Notes under the pieces: generated by a model | The model's input: only the letters and a program-made list of their open reading frames with translations | What the model was told of the DNA's origin: nothing | Databases searched by the model: none | Source: Treponema sp. | GTDB taxonomy: Bacteria > Spirochaetota > Spirochaetia > Treponematales > Treponemataceae | Direction: 5' to 3' | DNA length: 24,560 nucleotides | NCBI GenBank assembly: GCA_016293005.1 | Contig: JAEDFA010000025.1 | Span: forward strand, 1-24,560 | Shown: in pieces, positions 15,862-23,087 of the stretch | How the letters are laid out: the number at the start of each line of letters is the position of its first letter | Numbering within the stretch: the stretch's first letter is position 1 | Made by a program: the position numbers and the translations under genes

Positions 15862-15893
15862 CAAAGTTTATTTCTTTATTTCTGGAGATTAAA

Positions 15894-16361
15894 ATGGAAA
15901 ACAAAAAATGCTCACAAATAATGGAAAAATATCTTGAACTCGACAAAAATACACGACTTCCGGTTTCAGTTACAACACACCTTTTATTCTGCAAAGAATG
16001 TCGCTCAAAAATTCTACTTCTTTCAAAAGCCCAGAAACTTACATCTCAAATACTTAAAATTTCTTCACCAGTAACAGATCAAAGCATAATAAATGTTCTT
16101 GATGCGCTTCCAGAAGACAAAATTCAAAAAATCCGCAAAAATCCTATAAACCTGACTTTATGGATAATCGCAGGAATTTTAATGATTGCGCTTTTCATCT
16201 TTCCAGTTTTTTTCACAAACAAATTTTACGGGGAAACTTTTTCTGTAAGCTACGCCTTAATGATTTCAATCTGCGTAATAATTTACTGTTCAACTTTTGT
16301 CTGCTGCAATATGGACTTTTTCGTAAAAAAACTGAATGTAAAACTTGTAAAAAGCGCTTAA
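15894..16361 (+). CDS. membrane-bound zinc-type anti-sigma factor
   Basis: 155 residues. The N-terminal cytoplasmic part has the ZAS signature H29-x3-C33-x2-C36 (THLLFCKECRS) plus an upstream C6, typical of anti-sigma factors that hold ECF sigma factors. Two membrane spans follow (about 85-107 and 118-140), then a short Lys-rich end. Context (directly after the ECF sigma gene, GGAG SD 7 nt before the ATG) supports the role. It lacks a sizeable periplasmic sensor domain, so the signal may come through the co-encoded membrane protein or a redox change at the cysteines; that is inference. Confidence 0.82.
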   Translation: MENKKCSQIMEKYLELDKNTRLPVSVTTHLLFCKECRSKILLLSKAQKLTSQILKISSPVTDQSIINVLDALPEDKIQKIRKNPINLTLWIIAGILMIALFIFPVFFTNKFYGETFSVSYALMISICVIIYCSTFVCCNMDFFVKKLNVKLVKSA

Positions 16362-16392
16362 AATTTTAATCCATTTAAAACCTTACAAGTTT
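16341..16392. terminator. inverted repeat between anti-sigma and M23 genes
   Basis: AAACTTGTAA (16341-16350) and TTACAAGTTT (16383-16392) are perfectly complementary across a 32-nt loop that contains the anti-sigma stop codon. A CCCTTTTTT run follows on the + strand, so it may terminate the sigma operon. The arms closely match those at 2168-2196. Confidence 0.45.
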
Positions 16393-16408
16393 AAGATTCC
16401 CTTTTTTA

Positions 16409-17500
16409 TTAACGCCACAACAACTGCGGGTCAACTGTTTTTCCAAATTTGAATACAGTAAAATGAAGATGCGGTCCAGTGCTCATTCCAGTGCTTCCGA
16501 CTTTCCCGATTTTTGTGTCAGTAAAAACTTTATCCCCTTTTGAAACTAAAGTTGCGCTTAAATGACCGTAAAGAGTTTTATAACCAGAATGATGAGTGAT
16601 GATTATATAATTTCCGTAAACGCTGTTATAACCTACAGTTGTAACTTTTCCGCTTAACGCAGCATAAACATTTGTTCCCTGAGGACAAGCCATATCAACG
16701 CCGCTGTGATAAGATCTTTTTCCAGTAAACGGAGAAGCACGCCAGCCGAATCTTGAAGAAAGATAATATCTTGCTTTTATAGGCTTATGGAACAAATCTC
16801 CGTTAATCTCCTGCCGTGTAGTCCAATCAAGTTCTGCATCTGGAAGGAACAAAGTTTTTCCAGGAGTCAGTTTTGCGTCTAATGCCAAAGAATTGACCCG
16901 TGCACATTTTTCTGCACTGATTTCATATTTATCTGAAATAGACTGAATAGTTTCTGAATCATTTTTTATCGTATAAATTATTCCTGGCATAGACGGAATT
17001 TTTAAATACTGACCAATCTGAATATTTCTTGACTGACGGATATTATTAACGCTTATAATCGTATCCTGCGTAACTCCAAATCTGTCTGCAATAAAACCAA
17101 TCATATCACCTGATTTTATACGGTAAATTGAATAACATAATTCCAGAGAGGAAACATCTTTAGATTCCGCTTCGTCTTCATCAAAAACCTGTGCCATAAG
17201 ATCAAGATTGTCTTCACCGGTGATAACATTTTGAGATTCAAAAGAATCTTCTAGAACTTCAGTAAATTGAGGAACGGCAGATGTTTCAAAACCTCCGATT
17301 CCAGCTTCTTTAATATGAACTTTTTTATAAATGTGAAGCCCAGTAAAAGTGACACAAGCGCTCAAAGAAAAAGCGATGAAAGAATTTATAATTATGCGTT
17401 TTACTTTAAAATTAAATTTTTTGTGAAAAAAATCATATATTTTCATTAGAATATCATCTTGTTTATAATTATTATTTTTATAGTTGTCGAATCCCGTCAT
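16409..17500 (-). CDS. LysM/M23 peptidoglycan endopeptidase
   Basis: 363 residues; a cell-wall hydrolase or amidase-activator type. One membrane span (about 34-56) anchors it with a periplasmic bulk. Two LysM motifs follow (about 125-168 and 175-220), the first starting YRIKSGDMIGFIADRFGV. Then comes an M23 (LytM) domain with the full zinc set: H265 and D269 in YHSGVDMA, and H344/H346 in GPHLHF. All ligands are present, so it should be catalytically active. The ATG at 17500 has GGAG 6 nt upstream, preferred over an in-frame TTG four codons earlier. It is convergent with the sigma operon and lies downstream of rlmE, separated by an apparent terminator. Confidence 0.92.
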   Translation of the reverse strand: MTGFDNYKNNNYKQDDILMKIYDFFHKKFNFKVKRIIINSFIAFSLSACVTFTGLHIYKKVHIKEAGIGGFETSAVPQFTEVLEDSFESQNVITGEDNLDLMAQVFDEDEAESKDVSSLELCYSIYRIKSGDMIGFIADRFGVTQDTIISVNNIRQSRNIQIGQYLKIPSMPGIIYTIKNDSETIQSISDKYEISAEKCARVNSLALDAKLTPGKTLFLPDAELDWTTRQEINGDLFHKPIKARYYLSSRFGWRASPFTGKRSYHSGVDMACPQGTNVYAALSGKVTTVGYNSVYGNYIIITHHSGYKTLYGHLSATLVSKGDKVFTDTKIGKVGSTGMSTGPHLHFTVFKFGKTVDPQLLWR

Positions 17501-17526
17501 CAAAAACTCCAATAAATCAAATTAAA

Positions 17527-17588
17527 AAAGAGTTCCAGAATTTTTCAGCGTAAAATATTTCAACTGAAATAAAAAAGGGATACTCTTT
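17527..17588 (-). terminator. nested stem-loop after rlmE
   Basis: The outer arms AAAGAGT (17527-17533) and ACTCTTT (17582-17588) enclose an inner perfect hairpin TATTTCA/TGAAATA (17556-17571). On the minus strand the outer stem runs into a T-tract, as in an intrinsic terminator for rlmE. The loop is large, so strength is uncertain. Confidence 0.45.
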
Positions 17589-17598
17589 CATTATATAT

Positions 17599-18195
17599 TT
17601 ATTTTTTACAAATGCCAACCAGATATGTTTCAAAAGATTCAGAGCGGCACGCTTCAGGTTTAAAACCTTTTGCAGTCTGAAATATTTCTCTCATTGCTTT
17701 TAAAAATTTCTGCTGGTCACCATTCTGAAATATTTTTACCGCAAAATTTCCGCCTTTTTTCAGCATCGTCTTGGCATAATACAAAGCCATCTCAACAAGC
17801 TGTTCAGAGCGTGCAGTATCAACAGTTCTGTTTCCGCATGTCAAAGGAGCCGCATCACAGACAACTGTATCAAACGGGCCTTCGCTTTTAATTTTTTCCC
17901 GGACAGAACTTTCATTTAAGTCCCCCTGAATAAAAACGAGATTTTGTCCATGAACATCTTTTGCAAGCGGATTTAAATCACAGGAAACGACTTTTCCGTT
18001 CTCACCTAAATTCCTCAAAAGAAAAACTGTCCAGCTTCCTGGCGCAGAACCCAAATCTAAAACTGTAGAATTCTTTTTTAAAAGCGAGAATTTTTCATTC
18101 ATTTCTTTTAATTTATAAACACTTCTGGCCGGATAGCCTTCAGAAAACGCTTTTTTCGACCAAAAATCAGGTTTTTCGTAACTATTTGCTCCCAT
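17599..18195 (-). CDS. rlmE: 23S rRNA 2'-O-ribose U2552 methyltransferase
   Basis: 198 residues of the RrmJ/FtsJ family. It methylates the A-loop uridine of 23S rRNA late in 50S assembly. The SAM motif LDLGSAPGSW lies at 46-55 after RSVYKLKEM. The K-D-K-E catalytic tetrad is complete: K28, D114 (VVCDAAP), K154 (FAVKIFQ) and E189 (SFETYLVG). The ATG at 18195 gives the usual short basic N-terminus. An in-frame ATG at 18249 would add 18 residues containing a 7-codon tandem repeat and is less family-like. Neither start has an SD; TATAAC sits 3 nt before the chosen ATG. Confidence 0.92.
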   Translation of the reverse strand: MGANSYEKPDFWSKKAFSEGYPARSVYKLKEMNEKFSLLKKNSTVLDLGSAPGSWTVFLLRNLGENGKVVSCDLNPLAKDVHGQNLVFIQGDLNESSVREKIKSEGPFDTVVCDAAPLTCGNRTVDTARSEQLVEMALYYAKTMLKKGGNFAVKIFQNGDQQKFLKAMREIFQTAKGFKPEACRSESFETYLVGICKK

Positions 18196-18203
18196 ATTGT
18201 TAT

Positions 18204-18238
18204 ATTCGGCATAAAAAAATAAAAATTCAGCATAAAAA
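18204..18238. repeat. 21-bp-period direct repeat upstream of rlmE
   Basis: ATTCGGCATAAAAA (18204-18217) and ATTCAGCATAAAAA (18225-18238) differ at one base and are 21 bp apart, a multiple of three. It lies in the upstream region or possible N-terminal extension of rlmE. Confidence 0.6.
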
Positions 18239-18323
18239 GGAATTTTCATTTAAAAGTTAAAATCTTTCACAGACGTTTTTTCAAGGATTTTAAATTCCTC
18301 TTCCAAAATAACAAAAAAAAAGA

Positions 18324-18329
18324 TAAAAT
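18324..18329 (+). promoter_or_regulatory. possible -10 box of response-regulator operon
   Basis: TAAAAT ends 6 nt before the ATG at 18336, with no SD between them. The -35 match is poor (TTCCAA at 18301-18306). It shares the -10-to-ATG spacing of the pyk and htrA-like genes. Confidence 0.3.
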
Positions 18330-18335
18330 AAAAAT

Positions 18336-19574
18336 ATGAAAAGAGTTTTAATCGTAGATGCCTCACCAATTTTCAAGGAATTTCTAAAAGAAAAATTTTC
18401 AGAAGAAAAAATCGAAGTCTTTTTTTCAGAAGAACAGCGCGATTCCATCACAAAAATGGTTTCAATTCTTCCAGACCTTGTAATTCTCAACATAAATGAC
18501 AACTACAACGAACAGGAACTTCTTTCTTTCCTACAAAAAAAGAAAAACGATCTCAACGCATCAAGAATTCCAATGATTGCCACAGGTCCTCAAATCGATA
18601 AAACGCAGGCAACTACTTTTTCACAGTATTCAATTATAAAATATTTTGAAAAACCAATAAAATTCGACATTTTTTTCGAATTTGTCGGACGAATTTTAAA
18701 AGTCGCATTCACGCTAGACATAACTCCATGCGTCTTAGACATTCACAGAAACAACAATCTCATTTTCATCGAAATCGCACACGGCTTAAACCGCGAAAAA
18801 CTCGCCCTTTTAAAATACCGGCTTGCAGAAATTCTCGACGGAACAGGTATTTCAGAACCTAAAATAATCGTTATGCTTACAAACATTGAGCTAACATTCG
18901 TAGACGGCTTAAACCTTGAACTTTTGCTTGACAACATTCTTTCTCACCCAAGAATTTCTGCAAAAAATGTAAAAGTTCTTTCATTCAGCAAATTTGTACA
19001 GGCATTAATTGCAGGTCATTCGCGCTACAACGGAATCGAAGTTACTACAGAAATCTCTCAGGTTCTAAACTCGCTCGTAGAAAATTCGTCCACTTCAAGT
19101 ATGTCAGATTTAATTTCAGACAAAATTCTTACTTTCAACGAAACACGCGGTGAAAATTCCGTAGAATTAAAATTTCATTCAGAATCATCAATAAAGCCAA
19201 CTTCTCAAAGCGTCTCAGAAAGCGAAAGTAAAATTGCAATTATCGACGATGATTCAGTAATTTTAAAACTTATGAAAGGTTCTTTCGAAGCAAAAGGAAT
19301 AATTTGCGATGTTTACAATAGCGGTTCAGAATTCCTTGCAAAAATCGGTCTTGAAAACTACAAAGTAATCGTACTTGACATTATGATGCCAGGAATTTCA
19401 GGTTTTGACACTTTGCGCCGCCTTCAGTCTCTTCCAGAAATGCCACCGGTAATCATTTACTCGCAGGCAGAAAAAAGCATGGCTATCCAGGCACTTTCAC
19501 TCGGAGCAAAATTCTTTCTTCCAAAGCCTCAAAAACCAGAAATTCTCATTCACAAAGTAATGGAATTTCTTTAA
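18336..19574 (+). CDS. dual-receiver response regulator with STAS-like centre
   Basis: 412 residues in three blocks. Residues 1-120 form a receiver fold (KRVLIVDAS) whose acceptor position reads N52 (LVILNIND), so it should not be phosphorylated. Residues about 130-248 resemble a STAS/anti-anti-sigma-type alpha/beta domain (LIFIEIAHGLNREKLALLKY; IIVMLTNIELTFVDGLNLELLL); this is a fold-level guess. Residues 298-412 form a canonical receiver with DDD at 303-305, acceptor D347 in VLDIMMPG and K396 in LPKP. No DNA-binding or enzymatic output domain is present. It is followed 27 nt later by a hybrid histidine kinase, its likely partner. The ATG has no SD and a -10-like box just upstream. Confidence 0.85.
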   Translation: MKRVLIVDASPIFKEFLKEKFSEEKIEVFFSEEQRDSITKMVSILPDLVILNINDNYNEQELLSFLQKKKNDLNASRIPMIATGPQIDKTQATTFSQYSIIKYFEKPIKFDIFFEFVGRILKVAFTLDITPCVLDIHRNNNLIFIEIAHGLNREKLALLKYRLAEILDGTGISEPKIIVMLTNIELTFVDGLNLELLLDNILSHPRISAKNVKVLSFSKFVQALIAGHSRYNGIEVTTEISQVLNSLVENSSTSSMSDLISDKILTFNETRGENSVELKFHSESSIKPTSQSVSESESKIAIIDDDSVILKLMKGSFEAKGIICDVYNSGSEFLAKIGLENYKVIVLDIMMPGISGFDTLRRLQSLPEMPPVIIYSQAEKSMAIQALSLGAKFFLPKPQKPEILIHKVMEFL

Positions 19575-19601
19575 AATATTCTGTCTTTTTAAGGACATTT
19601 T

Positions 19602-21566
19602 ATGGAAACTGAAAAGAAAAATTACATCCGCCGCTCAGATTTGTTTCTTGCAAACACTGTCCACGAATTAAGAACTCCAGTTCAGACAATAATCGGAACT
19701 TTAGACCTTCTTTCTGACACAAAACTCAATACAGAACAAACTGAATATGTCAAACAATTAAAATTCAGTTCAGAAGTTCTTTTGTCTTTAGTCAACGACA
19801 TTTTAGATTTTGCAAAACTCCACACCGACCAAATTTCAATCGAAGAAATTTCGTTCAACCCTATTTTACTGCTTGAAAATACAGCATCCCTTGTAAGTCT
19901 TGACGCTTCAGAAAAAGGAATTGAACTTTTCACAGACATCGATTATTCACTTTACCCCGAAATTTCAGGCGATCCTACAAGAATCAGGCAAATTATTTTA
20001 AATCTTCTGAAAAATGCCGTAAAATTCACGGAAAAAGGCTATGTAAAAATTAAAATGCAGAAGATTTCAGATTTTCTTGAATTTTCAGTTACAGACACAG
20101 GAATCGGCATAAAACCTGAATACAAAGAAAAACTTTTCACAAATTTCTGGCAGGGAGATCCGTCAATTACAAGAAAATACGGCGGAACAGGGCTTGGTCT
20201 TTCAATTTGCAAATCGCTTATCACAAAAATGAACGGCGAAATTTATGTCAATGACAATCCAGATGGCGGTTCAATTTTTACATTTACAATTCCCTACAAA
20301 CCAACAAAAATCATAACAAAAAAAATCTATCCGCTGGATTTTAAAATAAAAAAAATTCTAATCGTGGACGGAAATTCAATTGTAACTGAAAACCTAAAAA
20401 ATAAACTTTCATATTTAAATCTTACAGACATTACAACTACAACTGACTGTTCAAACGCAATACAAATCATAAAAGAACATAACCAGAAAAACACTCCGTT
20501 TGACTGCATCTTCATAAATTCAAAATTAAGATCCCAGGACGGCTGGTCACTTGCCTCACAAATCAGGAACAATTTAGGTCTAAAAAAAATAAAACTTTTC
20601 CTTATGACATACAAAGGCACAATCGGGCAAGATGCAAAAATCAAAATTTTAAACTGGTTCAACGGATTTATCTACAAACCAATTCAAATGGAAAACCTTT
20701 ATTTCACCTTAAAAGAAGCGGAATCTGGAAAAACGACTTCTCTCAAAAAAATTCTTTCAGAACGAGCCGAAGAAAACTTTTCATTTTCAAAAAAATCTGA
20801 AATTGCGCTCGGTTTAAAAATTCTTGTCGCCGAAGACCATCCTGTAAATCGCAGGCTTTTGAAGACTTTTTTAATTCAATTCGGAGCAGAAGTAATTGAA
20901 GCCGAAAACGGAATGGAAGCCGTAAAAAAAGCCGAAAATACAAAAGATTTGAACATAATTTTCATGGATATTCAAATGCCAATCTTAAGCGGAACCGAAG
21001 CATCTGAAATGATTCGCAAAAAAAATTCAGATGTAATTATAATCGCCTCTTCCGCCTTAAACGACAAAAAAACAACAGAAGAATTTAAAAACAAAGGCAT
21101 AAACGATATTCTTCCAAAACCATTTAAAAGAGATGATGTGAAAAAAATTCTTGAAAAATGGAAATCAGTTATTTTTCTTCCAGAACTTAAAGAATCAACT
21201 TCTCAAACGATACAGGAAGAAAATATTTTATGGAATATCAGCGATTTTGAAGATACAATCGGAAACGACAAAACACTCGGCTTTCAAATTCTTTTTGATT
21301 TTCAAGATCAAAGCGAACAGTTGATTGAAAATGCCTTTAAATCGCTTTCAAAAAAAGATTTTACAGAATTAAGAACAATAAGCCACACGCTTGAAGGAAG
21401 TTCTTCTGCAATTTCTGCAACAAAACTGATTGAACTTTCAAGAAAAATGAACGCTTTTGCAAAAGAAAAAGATTCTGAAAAAGTTCAATATGTTTTAGAA
21501 GAACTTAAAAACGCTTACAACAATTTTTGTACGCTTTCTGAGAAATGGAAAAACGAACTTTTATAA
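19602..21566 (+). CDS. cytoplasmic hybrid histidine kinase with two receivers and HPt
   Basis: 654 residues. Domain order: HisKA with H21 (NTVHELRTP) at the very N-terminus; HATPase (N-box NLLKNAVKFT 134-143, DTGIGI 165-170, GGTGLGLSI 194-202); a degenerate receiver (about 250-370) whose acceptor position is N306 (IFINSK); an intact receiver (about 405-518; ED near 411-412, D456 in FMDIQMP, K506 in LPKP); and an HPt domain (about 565-650, H595 in ISHTLEGSS). There is no PAS, GAF or membrane segment, so the input must come from a partner protein or the pseudo-receiver. AAGGA precedes the ATG. With the upstream regulator it carries a complete H-D-H-D phosphorelay. Confidence 0.93.
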   Translation: METEKKNYIRRSDLFLANTVHELRTPVQTIIGTLDLLSDTKLNTEQTEYVKQLKFSSEVLLSLVNDILDFAKLHTDQISIEEISFNPILLLENTASLVSLDASEKGIELFTDIDYSLYPEISGDPTRIRQIILNLLKNAVKFTEKGYVKIKMQKISDFLEFSVTDTGIGIKPEYKEKLFTNFWQGDPSITRKYGGTGLGLSICKSLITKMNGEIYVNDNPDGGSIFTFTIPYKPTKIITKKIYPLDFKIKKILIVDGNSIVTENLKNKLSYLNLTDITTTTDCSNAIQIIKEHNQKNTPFDCIFINSKLRSQDGWSLASQIRNNLGLKKIKLFLMTYKGTIGQDAKIKILNWFNGFIYKPIQMENLYFTLKEAESGKTTSLKKILSERAEENFSFSKKSEIALGLKILVAEDHPVNRRLLKTFLIQFGAEVIEAENGMEAVKKAENTKDLNIIFMDIQMPILSGTEASEMIRKKNSDVIIIASSALNDKKTTEEFKNKGINDILPKPFKRDDVKKILEKWKSVIFLPELKESTSQTIQEENILWNISDFEDTIGNDKTLGFQILFDFQDQSEQLIENAFKSLSKKDFTELRTISHTLEGSSSAISATKLIELSRKMNAFAKEKDSEKVQYVLEELKNAYNNFCTLSEKWKNELL

Positions 21567-21570
21567 AATA

Positions 21571-21615
21571 AAAAAAAACAAGGGGAATCCCAAACCTCAT
21601 AAATTAAGATTCCCC
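21571..21615 (-). terminator. terminator of the dksA-like gene
   Basis: GGGGAATC (21582-21589) pairs with GATTCCCC (21608-21615). On the minus strand the stem is followed by TTG and then at least eight T residues, the classic intrinsic terminator layout downstream of the DksA/TraR-type gene. In the + direction it lacks a clean T-tract, though it sits right after the hybrid kinase gene. Confidence 0.8.
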
Positions 21616-21625
21616 AAAATCAATT

Positions 21626-21997
21626 TTAATTTCTGTTAGTCTGAAGGCGTTTTAATTCTGCGGCACTTGCGCAATTTACGCACATTACAGTATACGGAAG
21701 AACTTCAAGGCGCTCTTTTGGAATTTCTTTTCCACATGAAATACAAATTCCGTAGCGGCCAAGACGAATTCTTTCAAGCGCACTGTCTATCATGTTAAGG
21801 CGTTCTGCGTCTTTTGCGCCAAGAGAATCAAGAAGATTCCTGTCGATTGCATCTGAAGCAACATCAACTTCATCGCCTGATTCCTGCGGTTTTATTAAAT
21901 TTTTCATATCATCTGACTGAGCAGACAAAGACCTTACGATTTCTGAGCGCTCCGTTTTTAATTTTTCCTGAATTGATTCAATAAAATTTGTATCCAT
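21626..21997 (-). CDS. DksA/TraR-type C4 zinc-finger protein
   Basis: 123 residues. An N-terminal coiled-coil-like part (EKLKTERSEIVRSL and the segment to about 78) precedes the C4 zinc finger C85-x2-C88 ... C106-x2-C109 in YGICISCGKEIPKERLEVLP. This is the DksA/TraR/YteA-like family that binds the RNA polymerase secondary channel or acts as a general regulator. The acidic coiled-coil tip of true DksA is not certain here (SGDEVDVASDA, about 40-50, is a candidate), so the symbol is left open. AAGGAG lies 9 nt before the ATG. A TATAAT box (22022-22027, minus) precedes it. Its own terminator follows. Confidence 0.88.
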   Translation of the reverse strand: MDTNFIESIQEKLKTERSEIVRSLSAQSDDMKNLIKPQESGDEVDVASDAIDRNLLDSLGAKDAERLNMIDSALERIRLGRYGICISCGKEIPKERLEVLPYTVMCVNCASAAELKRLQTNRN

Positions 21998-22021
21998 AAA
22001 CTAGTACTCCTTATCGGCAAA

Positions 22022-22027
22022 ATTATA
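22022..22027 (-). promoter_or_regulatory. -10 box of dksA-like gene
   Basis: Perfect TATAAT on the minus strand, giving a leader of about 20 nt that includes AAGGAG. The -35 at the expected distance is poor. Confidence 0.4.
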
Positions 22028-22062
22028 ATAAATTCACCGAAAATAACATTTTTTTGTGTATG

Positions 22063-22091
22063 TTGACAATTTTTTTTGTTTTGTACATACT
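22063..22091 (+). promoter_or_regulatory. infA promoter
   Basis: Consensus TTGACA (22063-22068) with CATACT (22086-22091) after 17 nt. The start would lie near 22098, leaving a ~75-nt leader to infA. The -10 alignment is not unique in this A/T-rich stretch. Confidence 0.5.
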
Positions 22092-22172
22092 ACTATAAGT
22101 GTAAATCTTCAAAAACACAATATTTTTTTTACGAAATTTAATAAAGTTTCGTTTTTTACCTTTGGAGGAATC

Positions 22173-22391
22173 GTGGCTAAAGAAGAAGCAATTGAAGTTG
22201 ACGGAATCGTAAAAGAAGCCTTGCCAAATACAATGTTCCGCGTCGAACTAACAAACGGACACAAAATTATGGCTCATCTTTCAGGAAAAATGCGTAAACA
22301 CTACATCAGAATCGTTCCAGGTGACAGTGTAAAAGTCGCACTTTCTCCTTATGACTTAAATTTAGGTCGAATTATTTTCCGCCAGCGTTAA
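22173..22391 (+). CDS. infA: translation initiation factor IF-1
   Basis: 72 residues, exactly the family length. It is an OB-fold protein that binds the 30S A site during initiation. AKEEAIEVDGIVKEALPNTM, HLSGKMRKHYIRI and GDSVKVALSPYDLNLGRI are diagnostic IF-1 stretches. The start is GTG at 22173 with GGAGG 4 nt upstream; the open frame runs further 5' but without family similarity and through the promoter. Its final 20 bases overlap the 3' end of the J-domain gene on the opposite strand. Confidence 0.96.
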   Translation: MAKEEAIEVDGIVKEALPNTMFRVELTNGHKIMAHLSGKMRKHYIRIVPGDSVKVALSPYDLNLGRIIFRQR

Positions 22392-22932
22392 ATGTAATCA
22401 TCTGAAACAAGGATTGACCTGCGCCAACAATGCCTGAAATTATCAGCATAAAAGAAATTATGGTTCCAAAAGGCCATAAAATAAACCTTAAAACCGGCTG
22501 CAGGAAAAATCCAAGTAGCACTTGAATCACCGAAGTTAAAAATCTTTTAAAATAATATTTTCTTGTTACTTTTCTCCTTGAATTATAATATTCTTCGTTA
22601 TAAGAACTTTCATTTTGAGGTCTTCCGCCAAACCATGCCCAGAAAGTTTCTTCATTTTCAAACGGATTTGAATAAGTCTGAGAATAACTGTATGCACGGT
22701 TATAAGATGTATTTTCTGAATAAGATGAAGTTCTTCCACAATCATAATCTTTTCTTTTAGAATCATCGCTTAAAACATTGTACGCTTCCGAAATCTTTTT
22801 AAATTTTTCTTCGGCTTCTTTGTTTCCTGGATTTCTGTCAGGATGATATTTGAACGCAAGATTTCTATAGGCTTTTTTTATTTCATCTGAAGTTGCGTTT
22901 TTTTGTATTCCAAGAATCTCGTAGTAATCCAT
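22372..22932 (-). CDS. J-domain protein with C-terminal membrane spans
   Basis: 186 residues. An N-terminal J domain (1-66) carries DYYEILGI, KYHPDRNPGN with the essential HPD, and AYNVLSD, so it should stimulate an Hsp70 (DnaK). A Tyr/Ser/Asn-rich linker (about 67-125) replaces the Gly/Phe and zinc regions of DnaJ. Two hydrophobic segments follow (about 130-150 and 153-178), suggesting membrane anchorage. It is a class III J protein and not DnaJ itself. The ATG at 22932 with GGTGA upstream is preferred over TTG/GTG codons just before it. It overlaps the infA 3' end by 20 bp, tail to tail. Confidence 0.88.
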   Translation of the reverse strand: MDYYEILGIQKNATSDEIKKAYRNLAFKYHPDRNPGNKEAEEKFKKISEAYNVLSDDSKRKDYDCGRTSSYSENTSYNRAYSYSQTYSNPFENEETFWAWFGGRPQNESSYNEEYYNSRRKVTRKYYFKRFLTSVIQVLLGFFLQPVLRFILWPFGTIISFMLIISGIVGAGQSLFQMITFNAGGK

Positions 22933-23087
22933 AATTTTATTCACCAACTGCTAAAAACTTTATAGCCATTTTTAACTTTAGAATTCTTTGAAAATCAAAT
23001 CTTTCCAAAAAACTCACCATTAAAATAACAATTTAACGCGCACAAGGCAACAAAAAAAATTAATTTTACACAGATTAAATTTTCTTA

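Noticed and set aside
22056..22172. N-terminal extension of infA in the same frame
   Set aside because: It reads through the promoter and leader, while the GTG at 22173 has a strong SD and gives the exact 72-residue IF-1.
22948..23087. Possible regulatory RNA in the gap between the J-protein and BatD-like genes
   Set aside because: The 140-nt stretch is A/T-rich with only weak pairing potential and a TATAAA box near 22960 on the minus strand; nothing beyond a possible promoter or terminator can be supported.
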